This document shows, in pieces, positions 11,514 to 23,202 of a DNA stretch of 64,000 nt; positions within the stretch are counted from its first letter, which is position 1; every line of letters begins with the position of its first letter. The notes below the pieces were generated by a model. That model worked only from the letters and a program-made list of their open reading frames with translations, ran no database searches and was not told where the DNA came from. The stretch is taken from positions 124,001 to 188,000 of the forward strand of contig JAJKFJ010021960.1 of NCBI GenBank assembly GCA_027382625.1. The letters are read 5' to 3'. Origin of the DNA: Tetmemena sp. SeJ-2015 (taxonomy: Eukaryota; Ciliophora; Spirotrichea; Sporadotrichida; Oxytrichidae). The position numbers and the translations under genes were made by a program.

Positions 11514-14500
11514 ATGAGTGAGGTCAATAAATAAAAGTAGACAATTCATTAAGGAGTTTTATAATAAGAATTGCTTATACTCTGGGAAATGAAGGTATTC
11601 GTGAATTTCAGAGATAGCGAAAAGAAGAAGAATTTCGTAGATTCCATGGTTACCTCCCCAAAGACTTAGCCCTTCAGTTAAATCATAAAAAATCCATTTT
11701 TTCATATAAGCATAATAAATGCTAACAACAGAGGTAGGATTGAGGATATTTATCATTCACCGCTTTTTTAGATAAAGGATTTGAAGAACTAAGAGAATCT
11801 AGGAGAGGAAATGATCAAGCAACTTAAAGAAGTGCCCTATATAATTATTACTATGCTTAAGAAGTTCCAAGCTTGAGCAATTTCGAATAGACGGAGTACG
11901 TGAAGTCTCACCACAATTTGCAAAAAAGCATAGATGAATATCGTAGCAGGTAAAAAGGAATTCATCTTGCCAATCGATACGGCAGCAAGTCAGGAGGAGG
12001 CTATTTAGTCACGCTTTCAAGAGAGTCCACAGAAAATAATCAACTAGGTTTTAAATAGAGGTTAATTTTTTTAGGACTTGCTGAGAATGAGGAGAAGCTA
12101 ATGCATCTCTCCTAAATCATGGATACCAGCTAGTCACCTGATGCCAAGTTCCAACTCTATATAAATTAAGATGCAGCCACTAACTCTACAATAAACCTGC
12201 CCCAGAGTCTCCACAAACCTTCCACTAATCAAAATTTTGAAGACTTTTTCAGGAAGCAGGAAACTGATCTTAAAATGGCTTTCTAAACCAGCAAATTTTA
12301 GCCCACACCAGTTCATTTACATATTTGCTTTCGTATTTCCTTTACTCATATATAAGGAGAAGGAGAGTTACTGAAACTAACTCCAAGCCAAGTCTATTCT
12401 CCATTTTCCTTTTACGCCAATTAAAATCCTCTATCGCCCTCCTTTCTCAACTAAATACAACACAATGCCGAGGTCAAGACTTTTGAATCTGTAATTGGTG
12501 GTCTCAGAAGAAGGAGCTCCTAAGATTAAAGTTCTCCAGTCTAGGTACTAATAAATGCCTAGTTTGAAGAATCAAGGGGCAGCACCAGTAGTCCCCTGAA
12601 GCGAGATGTGGGATAACACCAAAATTAAAATGGTGGAGGTGGCATAATGCTATTTTAAAGAAATATGTCCTTAAGTTCCAATAAACAGCAGCTGCCTTAA
12701 AACGAGGCAGTTTAGCAAACTCATTAGACAAGAGAGAACAACAGATCCATTTTCCAGAACCAAATTTTTTCTATGCTCCTATTTAAATACTCTCAGCAAA
12801 GTCCCAAGAGGACCAGATAATTTTAGGAGGAAACTCGCTTAAAGTAGAGAGTGGCAAATTAAATTCTAAGCTTCATGTAAATAAGCTTCAAGCTTACAGA
12901 AAGGAAGGTGAAGGAAAGATAGAGGAAACTCAGAAAGGAATGAGAGGCAAGTTAAGAGTGCCCCATTTCTACAACTTTAAGAACATCTTGGAAGTTGAAG
13001 AAATCAATTCATTCTAGCAGAGGTTAAAACTTCAGTAACTGTAGTAATGCAAAAGAGCTTCTGTGAAAGAATCAAGTATAAAGGAGCCAATTGCAAGTAC
13101 TGATAAGGAAGATCAAAGCAAATAAATTCTTCATTTAGATTCGTCAAGTTAACCTAGAGTAGCTAGGACTAGTTAAGACTACAGAGTCAGAAAGCCAGTG
13201 CTCTAAACTAATAAGCAATTTTTCATTTAATGATTCTTGTGCTGACTAACCAGATAAATAATTTTTCCAGAGTCTCAGATTCTCACAAGATTTATAGTTT
13301 GAAAGAGTAAGGTATCCAAAATGGAAAGCCTTCTACTCACCGTGTTGAATAAAAATTTTCTGCAACGACTAATAGCGCTTTCTCATTTGCTAAGAGCTAG
13401 AGCTAAAAATACTTTAAAATACAGCAGGAGCACTTCTACAGAGGATCAGATAATAAAACTCCCGCTTTCAAAGCTAAACTAAATTAGAGAGTAAAATCAG
13501 CAGTCACTCAAGGGTATAAGTGGAGTAGCTGTGTAAATTAATCACCAAAGGAAATTATCGAGCCCTCTTCTTCCTTCTAAAAATGAGCATGAAGTGCAAG
13601 AAGAAATTCCTGCAAATGAATTTAAGACTCAAAGAATTATTTGAAGCTCTTATTTTTAAGTCTCCTTTGAATTTCAAGAACCTGATTACAGAAAAATTCA
13701 GCTCTCTTCATTAAACAAACTTAGATAAAAAATTTAAACCATTATAATCTTTATATAACCATAATTAGTTGCATATTAGGCTTAAGGCAAAACTAAAACC
13801 TGCCACTCTCAATATAGAGTTCAATTAGATTCCAAGACCAAGAGTGCTCATCTCCTCCCAAGTATTAAGTCAGACATTAAGATGGAGTTTAGCTGGATTC
13901 TCATAAGAAACTAAGCTATATTGAAAAGGTCTTGGATGTTTCGAAGAAAGCCAAATACAGAAACAAGCTATCAAAGATGGAGCAGAAGTTCATGAAGCTT
14001 TTCTTCAAGGCACTAAATCCTAAGTAAAAATCATCTCACCCAGAAAACGAACAACAAAATTTACTAATGGTGAATGAAGGCATAGAGACTGAAGAGAGAA
14101 TCGATCATTTACAGGGATCAATTTCTGAATCGAAAAGGGAAATTAAAATGACTGATTTAGAAGAAGAATGTTCAAAGATAGCTGAGGTTGCATATGAATA
14201 AGCTAGTGAAGATGAAGAAGTGCTGGAGAAGAATCCTTTTCAAAACAAGGTGATGGAGGAGTAGATCAGACTCCAAAATCAAAAGCTGATTATTTAAGCC
14301 CCATTTCTAAATTTTTTAGCTTAGCCTGCTTACTCATGAATTGTAGAATTCTCATTAATTCCTAAAATATGAGCTAATAAAACGAAGATAGATAACGAAG
14401 AAAAGCGGGCTGATGGGCATGCTTGCAAAAAATCTAGTTCATAAAGTATAGATTCATTTTTTAATAAAGGTGCCGATTAAAAGAATGAATGTCCTCAATC

Positions 14501-15898
14501 TTCGAATCAGATAAATTGAATAAGCACCTATAAGCTAAGTAAAGTAGAGAGCAAATTAAATGTAAATGATAGTAAGAAGCCTAAACATATGTCTAAAAAG
14601 ATAAGCTAGAAAGGGTTTGTGATAAGAAAAAAATTTTGTCCTTATTTTTAATGGAGGGTTGAACTTTGGCAATAAGAGCACTTTTAGATGTGATCAAAGT
14701 GGCTTAAAAAGTCCCCTTTCATAATAGGAGCACCAAGAAACTGAGCAAGTTCTCTCAGAATCGGATGAAGAACTCACTCATACTTTTAAGAATCAGCTAC
14801 AGTTAAAATTTAGTACTCTCTTTTAAATCTAAACCTCTTTGTTTGTATAATTTGCGAGAGCTTTGAAGAAAAAGTTCAGACAGGATTTATTTGGAAACAA
14901 GCATAACAACGACCTAGATGAAGTGAATAGGAGACTCCTAGCTTGGGAAACTAGAATCGATGGCTCTAAAGATGTGCAGTAAATGATCAAGCCATATGAA
15001 CTCCTTAAAGGCTAAGTCTCATCTCCAGAACCCTTGGAAGTAGACAAGATCTAGAAAGTTCAGAAGCTGCTTTATCAGTACGAGCGAAGGCATGTGAAAG
15101 TTAATTTAGAAAAGAAGAAACAGATCATTTATTTGCTGTATTCTATGAGAGAAACTTCAGCTAATGCAAGAAGAGTCCCTTAGAAATGTACCTTTGCGAA
15201 CTCCAGCTGCTGGAAGTTTCAGCAGTAAAGCTCTATCCTCATTAGCCCGCTCCCAGACTAAAACTTCCTTTCGATCAATTACTTCTCCCATGTCATTTAC
15301 TTCTGCGGTAAATCACAATATAGCCAACTCTTCTCAGCCTCAAACAAGCATCTAGTAGAATAAGATTAAGAGCAGCTTTTCGATGGCTTTCTTGAGTCAA
15401 TAGCAAACTTCTTAATAAGAGTAGACGGATCCTAAATTAGCTTACAAAGGGGAACTCGATCTGTTAAACATTATAAAGCATAGGAAGATAGTGGAGGTTT
15501 TCAAGATGCTTAAGGAAAATGAGAGAGAAGTGCTTTGGCAGAGAGACTCAATAGGTATGACACCATTTCACTGGGTGATTAAAAGGGGGGATTCAATACT
15601 ATTGAGGCTGCTTTTGAATTTCGATCCCCCTTTGAATGTATAAGACATGTTTGGCAGGACTCCTATGGATATTGCACTTTTCAACAATAAGCAGACCATA
15701 ATTTTTAAAGAGGGTATATTTAAATGTTATAAATTTATGTAAGGATCTTATAAGTCCTTATCATTATCTCTATAGCTTTTGAAAGAGTATAAAAACGGAG
15801 AATACCAGAAAGACTTTAAAAGCTTTGAATATCTCGAACTATTTGGAAAATTCCCTGATAAGAAGTTGAAGGAATTTGCAGAGGACGATTGCCTTTGA
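11514..15898 (+). CDS. Long disordered protein with C-terminal ankyrin repeats
   Basis: ATG at 11514 (MSEVNKQKQTIHQG). The coding path runs through several frames to TGA 15896-15898. One frame change is cured by excision between AATTTTTC copies at 13217 and 13260; others (near 11870, 12940, 13320, 13570, 13915, 14520, 15150) remain unresolved. Most of the protein is Ser/Gln/Lys-rich and disordered, with a coiled segment near 14850-15120. The last part (15440-15720) is an ankyrin pair, with GMTPFHWVIKRGDSILLRLL followed by FGRTPMDIAL. Ankyrin repeats bind proteins; no catalytic domain is visible. All blocks are in order on one strand, so the gene looks fragmented but not scrambled. Confidence 0.72.
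13217..13267. other. IES with pointer AATTTTTC
   Basis: Copies at 13217-13224 and 13260-13267. Removing 43 bp deletes an in-frame TGA and joins KQFFQSLRFSQDL. Confidence 0.75.
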
Positions 15899-15942
15899 AT
15901 CCTGCTTTGATAAGAAATCAAGTTGTTCATTTCAATCAATTT

Positions 15943-17848
15943 TCATTAACCTAATAATTTCACAGCAATAATATCTCTTACTAGTAACATAGTATCTTCG
16001 ATATCTTTAGGTTTAAATAAGTCTTAATTCTATCTGCATCTATTCACCATGAAATACCACTCTTCACTCCTCGCAAATTCTCTGCACTCACTCTTTTCCG
16101 ATGCTACTGCTTGAGGGTGGTACAATTGGCTTCTGCCCGCTTTGAAGCTTTCCCAGTGAGCCAACAACTCCACTGATGCCTGAGTTCTATAAATATTCAT
16201 TATAATATAGCTGTAACTCTTACCCTTTGCTTGATAATCATTTCTCTCCTTGCCTACTGCATCTCTATGAATTTCTTGCCTGTGCCTTCACGGCCCCACT
16301 GCTTGAGTTCCTGGCGAACATCTGAGCCATGCTTCTAGCCTAAGTTCTTAAGTATAAATATATTTGATGATCATAATTTCTCCAAGAAGGGCATGATATC
16401 GTAGAGTTCACGATCACTTGGGTCGCCTTCCCATCTTGGTATGATCAAAGCATTATCTTTGTGGAACTCAATTGCAAAAATAATGCGATGAATGTTAATA
16501 ACTCAACTTTTTCATCTGTGAAATCGATGTAGACGATATCCTGAAGAGGTCGGTTCATATAAGAAAGGTCCTTAATGTACTATCCATTCTTGAACAGAGT
16601 TGATTCACGTCCAAGACGACCCATGATCATTTGATAGTTGGGATCGAGGGCTTCTGCGATATCATTGATGATCTATATTCGAAATTAATCTCAACAATGC
16701 TTCTTCAATCTAGATTTCTTTAAACTTCAACTTACGCCACTCTCCTCATCTCCAAAGATGACTACCTCGTAGAATCTGCTCATTCTTTGCAAGAACACAC
16801 TAAGTCCTGGTCTTTTGAGAATCTCGAATCCTTGTCCAAACTATGAAAGCAGATTAAGGAATTAGAACTCTTGGGCTAAATGTTGTTGTTACCTTGTATT
16901 CAGAATGAATCATAGTGCCTCAAAAATTATTTAAACTTATGTGATCTAAAGCTATAGTCTGCCTCTCAAATTGATAACGATAGTTTTAGGGTAAGCTTAG
17001 CCGGGAGGAAGGGGAGGTCTATCAGGCAATAGCTTTTCCACTGGAGGTCTTGTCAATAGGAGTTTCAAATCATAGAAAGCGTAGTCAGCTGATCTTGCCA
17101 AGTTTAGGAAAACATCGTTGGCTAAGAAACCTTTCTCTGGGTTGTCAGTCTTTTTCACAAGGTACATGTGGTACCAAAATAGAGCAATACTTGCCCAAGC
17201 TGAGTAAATTCAAGCATAAGAAATACATGCCTATGCAAATCAAATGATGAGAATTTATTTGAAGGTTTTTCCAAGGGCGAATAGAATTTTTCTTGAAGTC
17301 TTGAACTCATCTATAAGTTATTTAATACATTAGCATGAGGAAATGATTAGCAATAAGTCTGTAAGATTTGGTGTATTACTTTTATCCTTGTATTCTTCCT
17401 CTTCGCCTTGTTTTTGCTTCTGATCATTTTCTTTTGATTAACTCTACTTTGTCTCCTCTTACTGCTGCTATTTAGGTGCCTCTTGCTGCTGTGGCTCTTA
17501 TTTCGTTGAGAAAGCTCTCACACTTGCCTCATCTATCCATAGCTTACAATATAAGTAGGAATTTTAATTGAAATCGGGATTGGTTAAAATAATAAATGGA
17601 GAGTTGCAACTTCGTGTCAGTTGAAATGGCAGATTCCCCCCTGATCTGCAGCTTGTTCGATAGCTAATCAAATTTTAATAAGAGTTTATTCTTTAATCAT
17701 CTTCACAACACCTCTCAGTAACGAGATATGATTCGCATACTCGCCTTCATCTTCAATATTGATATCATCAAAACTTGTGTCGCTTATAACTCTTGACTGA
17801 GCACTCCCACACAAAAGTTACAAGGATAAAAAGTTCTTAAAAATTCAT
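15943..17848 (-). CDS. TIM50: TIM50, mitochondrial inner-membrane import receptor
   Basis: The central and C-terminal parts match the NIF/FCP1-like domain of TIM50: PPLPPGQAYPKTIVINLRG, then TMIHSEYK, then FEILKRPGLSVFLQRMSRFY, then EVVIFGDEESG, then MGRLGRESTLFKNGQYIKDL, IPRWEGDPSDRELYDIMPFL, and DVRQELKQWG. The phosphatase DxDx motif is absent (NLRG), as in TIM50, which is catalytically inert and hands presequence proteins to TIM23. A mitochondrial-type VRAFSTK motif near 17515 precedes a Gln/Glu-rich linker. Excision at GAGGCA (16916/16960) rebuilds INLRGTMIHSEYK. The 5' end is uncertain: a block from ATG 17848 (MNFQELLCGSAQS after a tiny IES) may be the start or a separate small gene. The downstream end is the first in-frame TGA. 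Confidence 0.82.
16916..16965. other. IES in TIM50, pointer GAGGCA (minus strand)
   Basis: Plus-strand TGCCTC at 16916-16921 and 16960-16965. Excision of 44 bp joins INLRG to TMIHSEYK, matching the family. Confidence 0.88.
17813..17835. other. Very short IES, pointer AACTTTT (minus strand)
   Basis: Plus-strand AAAAGTT at 17813-17819 and 17829-17835 with only 9 bp between. Removing 16 bp shifts MNFQEL into frame with the acidic block TSFDDINIEDEGEYANHISL. Confidence 0.7.
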
Positions 17849-18310
17849 GCTGAATCGAATGGTGTAATTATTATTTAAATCTGACACACTCCAACTGTCA
17901 CTGATTTATTCCATTTTAATTCTATATTTAATTTAATTCTCTTTTTTATTAAATTCTCAGCTATAATAAAATGTATTATTTATTAATCGTTTATCACTTT
18001 ATTTTAGCTATTACATTTGAATTGGAACTTACTAGCAAGCAAGCAAGATTAATTGGCAGTGGCCTGGCGGAGGATGTTATAATTGAGTTGCCTGAGCAAC
18101 TGCGTGATTGCATTCTTTTGCATGTTGGAATTAAATCTATTAGTTCTTTATAATTATTAAATATTTTTTTGTGGCCAGTTATTGCTAGCTCCTCTCTTAG
18201 GGAATTCATCAAATGAATTATTAAAGAGGAAATAATAAAAATAATCACTCATGGCATATTAGAACCATGACTCTTAGCCAAAAAAAATCATCAAATTTGA
18301 TTCCACTTAA

Positions 18311-18862
18311 ATGAGGAAATAAATGACCAATGCTTTTTCTCTTCGCCGAATTCCGAATGGTGCGATTACAGGTTTCTAAGTTCAAACTTATAAATTTGAT
18401 AATAGGGAATTTGTAAATATTAATAATTGTGTTTTATCATCAATGGTGTGGGCATTTTGTCTGGGTATGTTCGTGGGACTGCCAGTTGGTTGCTACCTGA
18501 GAGAGGTGGGATATTCGAGAAAGGCGAAGGATGCTTGGGGCATTTTCTTCCCCGATAAGGGAGAAATGCAAATGGATAGATACTCTAACAAGTCCTAAGA
18601 ATTCTACGATAAACTCAAAAAGGGAGAAGTTTAAGTTGAAGACTTCGAGAGATATTAAAAAATATTAATATGTTGTTCTCATCACAAATTATTTTGTGCT
18701 AAAATGATACATCTATGGAGGAGATAGGAACTTGAAGAGTGTAGACGATAAAGATAAATAAGACAGTAAAGAGAGACTTAAGCAACTAAAGGACATGAGG
18801 TCTATTTGAAGAAAAATTAAATCTAGCTGCAACTCAATAAACTCTCAAGAATATATTCATGA
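18311..18862 (+). CDS. Small single-pass membrane protein, unrecognised
   Basis: Open from ATG 18311 (or the in-frame ATG 18323) to TGA 18860-18862. The recognisable core is at 18440-18650: a hydrophobic segment VWAFCLGMFVGLPVGCYL followed by REVGYSRKAKDAWGIFFPDK and a charged tail DKLKKGEVQVEDFERY. The N-terminus (FSLRRIPNGAI) is basic and could be a mitochondrial presequence, but this is inference. Codons after 18660 are AT-rich and may be UTR or IES rather than coding. The family is not recognised. Confidence 0.6.
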
Positions 18863-19348
18863 ACATATATAGACAGCAATAAAAAGAAGGACTCTATTTT
18901 CTAGAGCATAAAAACTTTTGTATCAGTGTTTTCATTAAAAATTGATTCTTCTTTTCAAGCTTTTCTATTTGTGAAGTCGACTAGATTTGTTAATTTCGAG
19001 GGCGAAGGAGGAAAATAGAAGCTTGTTTAATACTATAGAGTTGAATTAATTGCAAAATTTAAATAGTTGAGACTATTATAATACAAACGACGATTAAAAA
19101 TACCTGGATTATACATTAAAGCAGGCTGCAACTCCTAGTCTAACATGTAATAAGCTTTCTAAACAGAAGAAATCAACTCCAAAATCGAAATTTCTAACGC
19201 TGAATTTCTCAATAAAGAGAAAATTATAAGTTATTATATCTATATTTGCTTTCTTTTCTCGAGTAAGAGATCATAGAGTCGGGAAACGAGTCAGAGGCCC
19301 CAAGCTTGCACTCCAACTCCAAATAAATTTCAAAGAGTAAGTCTCTAA

Positions 19349-19788
19349 ATGCTTTCCTGTTCTAATTTATCGCCTATTTTAGAGGGCAGAAGATCAAAGT
19401 ATCTCAAAATTGACGATGAGAAAAAAGAGATCTTCCTATTTATTAATCTTATTTTTGAGAAAAGAAAGATCATCATCTTTGAGGTGATGGTTATGAACAA
19501 TCCTTTGAGAGAGGTCTGCAAAAAGCATGACATCAATTTCTCCAGTGCCAAAAACGTCATCCAGATCTTAGATTTATAAACTGTATGTCTATTGTTTAAA
19601 TATTTTGAATCTTCAAGAAGGAGGGGCGTTTGGAGAAAAAAGTGCAACGAGTACGGAAGGGCAAGAAGGGTTCCACTCAGCCTGAGACTCCAGACGGGTC
19701 AAAAAATGACCCAAATTGCAGTAGCGAGGAAAAAGAAAAAGATCTCCCCAAACTCAAACAAAAAAACTTATTTAGTGTGTCAATATGA
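19349..19788 (+). CDS. Helix-turn-helix protein (HTH copy 1)
   Basis: Begins at ATG 19349, although the same frame is open upstream to about 19129. The core is a helix-turn-helix, NNPLREVCKKHDINFSSAKN, followed after an IES (pointer ATCTT) by VIQIFKKEGRLEKKVQRVRK and a Lys/Ser tail ending at TGA 19786-19788. The 'IN(Y/F)S(T/S)AK' recognition helix is of the kind found in Tc1/IS-type and ciliate HTH proteins, so DNA binding is likely; the target is unknown. A paralogous domain occurs at 35202-35510. It could be a domesticated transposase DNA-binding domain, but no DDE catalytic part is seen nearby. Confidence 0.68.
19565..19613. other. IES splitting the HTH domain, pointer ATCTT
   Basis: ATCTT at 19565-19569 and 19609-19613. 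Excision of 44 bp restores SAKNVIQIFKKEGR, matching the equivalent SAKTIYKIYKKENR of the second HTH gene. Confidence 0.88.
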
Positions 19789-19905
19789 ATGAAACTATTT
19801 TTTAAGAAAAAATTGCAACCACTACATCAAAAAATTCTAAGACAACAAAAACTCAACCGAGATTTTGTAATATAGAAGTGCTTTTTTTTGAGTTGTACCA
19901 TGCTC

Positions 19906-20025
19906 TTATTCCTTAGGGACGATGACGGGTATGGACTTAGGAGGACCCAAGACTTCACTGAGGTCGAACTGACCTTCGTTAAATCCCTCTTGGGTCAAAA
20001 TATGACTCAAAGTTGAACAAATACA
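19906..20025 (-). CDS. Short coding-like fragment, unrecognised
   Basis: The minus strand reads TQEGFNEGQFDLSEVLGPPK then SIPVIVPKEQEHGTT. Composition is protein-like and unlike its AT-rich surroundings, so it may be an isolated MDS of some gene. No start, stop or homologue identified. Confidence 0.3.
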   Translation of the reverse strand, partial: CICSTLSHILTQEGFNEGQFDLSEVLGPPKSIPVIVPKE

Positions 20026-20029
20026 AATT

Positions 20030-21075
20030 ATGATATTTCTTTTCTCTTTTGAAGTTGATGGTAGAATCTTCACTGAAATGAGGTGTGCGACAGGTATCCT
20101 CCAATAATATATATAAATAGTCAAACGCTCTATTACGCACAGTTATACTCCTATTAATTTTAAAGAGTGCACAGTTAGTAAATCATTAAAATAGTACTCC
20201 TAGCTTAGTAGCTAATCAGACTTATTTTAATTAGAGCCTTAATAAGTTTAATTAAATATTGGTATAATCAATCCTTAAAAATGATAAAAGATTAAAGATA
20301 TGTTACTTATTTATTTTATGGATACTGTGATGAGGTCCTAAATTAAATTTGTCTAATAAATCAATTAAACTTTTAAATTAGGCGTAATATCGTATTATTT
20401 CTATTAAATTAACACAATTATTGTGAGAATTTGATAATTTATTTCATGATAAATAAGTGAGTAAAATTAATTTAATTTAAATTGCATACTCCTGAACAAA
20501 ATGAAAGCATATTTATTGCACATCACAAATTTATAAGAGCTTATTTCTTGCTTCGCCTTTTTGGCTAATTTATTACAGAGATAAACTTAGAGGACATTTC
20601 AATTTTTGTCTTGCCATATCATTTATAATTGTGAAAGTAATTTTTTCTGATTGAAGAGTTCTCTCAAATGAGTTTTTGGATTCCGATTTAGTTTAAATTT
20701 TATCACCTTATCATAAATGAGTAAATTATTCTGAATTTGATAAATGCCACTTGAAAGAGTCTTTTAAGATTTAAGTGAAACTATTTTTCCATTTTTAGTT
20801 TATTTCTTTACTATAGTATAATCAATCATGAATACTAAAAGTCTTCTCTATTTCACTCACTTGAAAAATAGCTCAAGAGCTTGTTAGCAGCCAATTTGAT
20901 GTCAAGATAATTTATATTCTCAGATGATTTAAATTGATATCCTGGCCATTAGGCTATCCCCTTTATCTGAGCCCTTATAAAGTTAACAATTCAGAAGTTT
21001 ATAAGAATTAAAGCTAGAATAGTATCTATAAATTTAATACTGTAAATAAGCTATGTTATTCATAACTAGTATAAT
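20030..21075. other. AT-rich DNA without recognisable genes
   Basis: Very AT-rich with no coding block in the ciliate code. Probably germline-limited spacer. Confidence 0.5.
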
Positions 21076-21766
21076 GAAAATTTCGGGGGGGGCCTTTCCT
21101 CGTCATCCACTTTTTTCGTGAAAAAATGAAAAATAACTATACAGCCTAAAATCAGCCAAAAATTACAATTCTTTGGTCCAAATTAAATCCAAAAGGTTTT
21201 TAAGTTCATATTCTCAATTTAAGATTTGGGAGAATTATTTAGAAATTTTATTTGTTAAAAATTGAATTGTAATATTGTATGAATTGCTTTAGATTGATTA
21301 TTACCATTAATTGTTTATCTTCTAATGCTACAATTAAATCATAGATCTTGAACGATTGATATGATAAGAGCTTTAATTTAACTTACCTCATTAGAAGATA
21401 TCCCTTCCATTATTTTCCTATCTTATTTTATAAGTTTACATCTATGATCTATTATTATTGTTATTTCTAACTAATATCCTTTTTATTTAAACTTTTGATA
21501 AATTTTCTGACATGCTAGTTTTGTATATTCTTCTATTAAAGTTTTGGCTACTAGCTTCATTAATTCTGTTAACGTGTCTTATACCCTATTCATAGATTCT
21601 CATACGATTGCTCTAAATTTTATTAAAGAAGAAATGAGCAGTTAACACTTTGGATGCAATTTGGAATAAGCAATTGTTGTTTTTAGCTGATTTTAGGCTA
21701 GCAAGTGATTTTTCATATTTTGATGAAAAAAAGTGGATGACGAGGAAAGGCCCCCCCCAAAATTTC
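21076..21766. mobile_element. TIR-flanked element (about 690 bp) carrying a GRASP fragment
   Basis: Terminal inverted repeats: left 21076-21200 and right 21645-21766. The outer 40 bp are nearly identical: GAAAATTT, a G8 tract, CCTTTCCTCGTCATCCAC, then a T run. The inner part diverges but keeps blocks such as GCCTAAAATCAGC and TCCAAATT. No transposase is present, so this is a non-autonomous, MITE-like structure. Its centre is a decayed copy of the tail of the neighbouring GRASP gene. No clear target-site duplication was seen. Confidence 0.7.
21330..21632 (-). pseudogene. Decayed copy of GRASP C-terminal tail
   Basis: The minus strand aligns with 22525-22140 of the GRASP gene through many short matches: TTCTTTAATAAAATT, AGAGCAATCG, ATAGGGTATAAG, GCTAGTAGCCAAAACTTTAAT, CTAGCATG and GATAGGAAAATAA, separated by indels that destroy the frame. 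It is in the same orientation as the parent. The copy starts at the codons for FFNKI, inside the second PDZ-like domain. Confidence 0.72.
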
Positions 21767-21808
21767 TCCTAATCAATTTAGAGACCTGTTTTATTTCAAA
21801 CTTTGACT

Positions 21809-23202
21809 TCACTCAAAATCGAGATTAGTTGGAAGCAAATTGAACTTCCTCTCTTTCTTGGTATTTTATTCTTGTAGTGTGTTGCTTTCATTTGTATTTT
21901 ATTATCTTTAAGCATTATTATTTTATTATACAGCTATTTATTAATTTAAGGATTGCTTATTTTCTTAAACTTATGTCTAAGCACTATTTCCGCCATTTGG
22001 AAGAGATTCATGAGGGATGTCACTTGAGGTATTGGATTGATTAGAAACTTAAGTAATCAATGTATCATCTGCCTTTTAATTGGGCATTGATTAGCCATTA
22101 GTCATTAGCTCAATCTCTGTCTCCTCAACGATGCTTGCATCATTAGTAACACTGATCATTGATCGCTGATAATGATCGAACTAGCCTCCTTCTTTATGCT
22201 GTACCTCATCCTCAGAAGATATGCTCTCTCCATTTATTTTCCTATCTTCATTTTATAAGTGTTCATCAGTCTAATGATCTTGCCCCTCCACTTATTCATG
22301 CTGTGTTTCAACTTTACTAATCTAACTAGAGTCCTATTCTTGATTTATCTATTTGACCAAATCTTTCTGACCATGCTAGTTCGTTGGTATACTTCTCTCT
22401 TATTAAAGTTTTGGCTACTAGCTTTCATTAGATAGTCTGTTAAACAGTGTGCTTATACCCTATTTCTATAGATTGCGCTCATTATCGATTGCTCTCAAAG
22501 GAATTTTATTAAAGAAGCCCTGCGACACATCGCACCCAAGCAGACCATTTCCATTCCATTTGCGAGGTACTAACCCTTTAAAATAAGAACAAATTGATTA
22601 TCAGAAAAATGAAGACTAGTTTATAGGGACCTCTCTTACTTGCTCTTTATCAAGGTTGTACACATGCAATCTTATCTGCTGAGTTTTAGTTCACTTCAAC
22701 TAACTTTGCAAACTCATCTAAGCTTTTAAAAGCTATCTCTCTTGTCCCAGAATGAAATCCTTGAAAGGCTCCATACCAGCTTCATGAGCAGGACTGTCCA
22801 GGTAAACGTCATTCACCTTCAATATGTGATTGTGTGCGTCTACAAATGATTCGTATCTTATAGTTGCTCCTAAGAGTGAATTTTGTTCTCCCCAGTTACG
22901 ATGTAGCATCACTATTACCATTCTCACATCTTGCTGAATGATGTTGTAGATATGAAAGTATAATTTTATATTCGAAGTTATTTTAAGATCCACAGATTTA
23001 TCTCTTAGTTTTCATGTGAGGATAGATATTCAGAGAATAGTTAGCCAGAGTTATTAGCAGGGTTATATTTTATGAAGTCTAGCTGAGGTTCAATACCCAC
23101 AGCTTGAGCTGGTGATCCTTCCAAAACCCCAACAACTCTATATGCATAGTCATCTGGATTGTAGTTTGCATTCGAGTTATTAGAACTTTCTGAATTTCCC
23201 AT
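21809..23202 (-). CDS. GORASP: GRASP55/65 (Golgi reassembly stacking protein) homologue
   Basis: Starts MGNSESSNNSNANYNPDDYA (N-terminal MG, a possible myristoylation site as in animal GRASPs). PDZ-like domain 1: YRVVGVLEGSPAQAVGIEPQ then NWGEQNSLLGATIRYESF, VNDVYLDSPAHEAGMEPFKD and FIL. Domain 2: IAFKSLDEFAKLVEVNQNS, LHVYNLDKEQVREVPI, then RKWNGNGLLGCDVSQGFFNK. The tail after IPL is Gln/Ser/Asn-rich and disordered (22530-21809), ending at TGA 21809-21811. The family tethers Golgi membranes and acts in secretion. At least three frame changes (near 22990, 22735 and 22580-22665) mark small IESs or introns that I could not place exactly. The TIR element lies 42 bp past the stop. Confidence 0.87.

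Noticed and set aside
16900..17100. TIM50-like protein as an active CTD-type phosphatase
   Set aside because: The DxDx catalytic motif is replaced by NLRG, as expected for the inert import receptor.
21076..21766. TBE-type telomere-bearing transposon ends
   Set aside because: The TIRs have G8/C8 tracts but no C4A4 repeats and no transposase frame.
22000..22530. Germline repeat unrelated to genes (first impression from similarity to 21330-21632)
   Set aside because: Minus-strand translation continues the GRASP gene without a stop from KIPL into a Gln/Ser-rich tail, so this is the parent coding sequence.
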